Shown here: positions 63,576 to 64,000 of the stretch, one piece after another | Position numbering within the stretch: position 1 is the first letter of the stretch | How the letters are laid out: the number at the start of each line of letters is the position of its first letter | Assembly: GCA_025363435.1 (NCBI GenBank) | Contig: JANYDY010000051.1 | Location: forward strand, 31,904 to 95,903 | DNA from: Betaproteobacteria bacterium | GTDB taxonomy: Bacteria > Pseudomonadota > Gammaproteobacteria > Burkholderiales > SG8-41 | Direction: 5' to 3' | DNA: 64,000 nucleotides | Made by a program: the position numbers and the translations under genes | The notes under the pieces: generated by a model | Told to the model about the DNA's origin: nothing | Seen by the model: only the letters and a program-made list of their open reading frames with translations | Databases searched by the model: none

Positions 63576-64000
63576 TGGATAAGCTTTTTATACGTGATGC
63601 GTTTTCCCACGGTCGCTTTCGTCATGCTCTCCAAGCGGTCAAGCGTATGACGCTTCACATTGCCATCGTTGAGCCTGAACGTGAACTCGTCAACGTATCG
63701 CGCAAGATGCTTTTTGCTGGTGTGGTGATAAACGCCCGTGATACCGCGCTTCATCAAAGCCCACACAGATTCGATGCCGTTGGTGCTGACATCGCCACGC
63801 ACGTATTCACCCGTGCCGTGATTTACCGACGCATGCTTGTATCCCGAGTATTTCACTCTCCGGTATCCGCTGTGATCGTCCGTGTAAACCGTCGAACCGG
63901 GTTCTATGTTGTTGCGAATTTCTTCATTGAGCGTAACGGCATCGGTGCCGGAAAGCAGTCCTGCAACCGTTCGGCCACCACGCTGACGCATGCCAATGAC
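63572..64000 (-). CDS. IS1595-family (ISXO2-like) transposase, 3' part
   Basis: The frame is open to the window edge, so the N-terminus is outside. The visible 142 residues have the DDE-type ISXO2-like domain: VYTDDHSGYRRV with an Asp pair, STNGIESVWALMKRGITGVYHH with the catalytic Glu equivalent and SKKHLARYVDEFTFRLN. No stops or frameshifts interrupt the visible part. The stop overlaps the start of a small basic-protein gene. Confidence 0.92.
   Translation of the reverse strand, partial: VIGMRQRGGRTVAGLLSGTDAVTLNEEIRNNIEPGSTVYTDDHSGYRRVKYSGYKHASVNHGTGEYVRGDVSTNGIESVWALMKRGITGVYHHTSKKHLARYVDEFTFRLNDGNVKRHTLDRLESMTKATVGKRITYKKLIQ

Larger units (their letters stand above)
62518..64000 (-). 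mobile_element. IS1595-like element with two candidate passenger genes (partial)
   Basis: Comprises the transposase, the 46-residue gene and the 301-residue gene in one leftward run with overlaps or 12-base gaps. IS1595 elements are known to carry passenger genes in some subgroups. The other end lies outside the window, so terminal repeats cannot be compared; the left boundary could lie in 62440-62517, where a TTGACA-like segment (complement of TGTCAA at 62475-62480) and GACTCCC occur. Extent is uncertain. Confidence 0.45.

Overview
The window is a gene-dense stretch (about 58% GC by eye) of a betaproteobacterial chromosome. This placement rests on the run of housekeeping blocks in an order typical of that class: def, glnD/map, rpsB-tsf-pyrH-frr-uppS-cdsA-dxr-rseP-bamA-skp-lpxD-fabZ-lpxA-lpxB-rnhB, then ppsR/ppsA, pyrG-kdsA-eno-ftsB-folD, and later rpoE-rseA-rseB-degP and lepA-lepB-rnc-era-recO-pdxJ-acpS-nagZ. 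Genus and species cannot be fixed from the sequence alone. Most genes sit head-to-tail with ATGA or GTGA overlaps, and GTG/TTG starts are common.

Layout: (1) 1-4558 holds a truncated thioinosine/MTA phosphorylase, peptide deformylase, and the oppositely oriented map-glnD pair. (2) 4678-19775 is the translation / isoprenoid / phospholipid / outer-membrane block, from a clear sigma-70 promoter before rpsB to a SpoU methyltransferase. (3) 19779-28136 carries the divergent ppsR/ppsA pair and pyrG-kdsA-eno-ftsB-folD. (4) 28144-37539 is an accessory block: a 45-residue membrane protein, a nitrate/sulfonate/taurine-class ABC importer whose binding protein has an extra C-terminal domain resembling NosL, two tandem GntR/UTRA regulators, a formylglycine-type sulfatase, its maturase FGE and a SulP transporter. 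A sigma-54-like element and a perfect inverted repeat precede the importer. (5) 37632-45043 carries a 1180-residue two-flavoprotein fusion resembling a single-chain NfnB-NfnA, an omega-amino-acid aminotransferase, a cytoplasmic PgdA/PuuE-type deacetylase and a fused binding-protein/permease of the quaternary-amine class. (6) 45040-61388 holds nadB, the envelope-stress sigma-E operon, and the lepA to pgsA block. (7) 61385-61844 has three tRNA genes (Gly, Cys, Leu). (8) 61939-64000 holds a DUF1178 gene and then the lower-GC end of an IS1595-like element whose transposase runs off the window and appears to be co-transcribed with two short unrecognised genes.

How parts may work together: the sulfatase has a CTPTR active-site motif and no signal peptide, the FGE has both active-site cysteines, and the neighbours are an importer and a SulP permease. 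A reasonable inference is uptake of an organosulfur compound or sulfate ester, cytoplasmic desulfation and movement of sulfate, under local GntR control. The substrate is unknown. The most unusual items are the NosL-like extension on the binding protein, the NfnBA-like fusion, and the possible passenger genes of the IS1595-like element.
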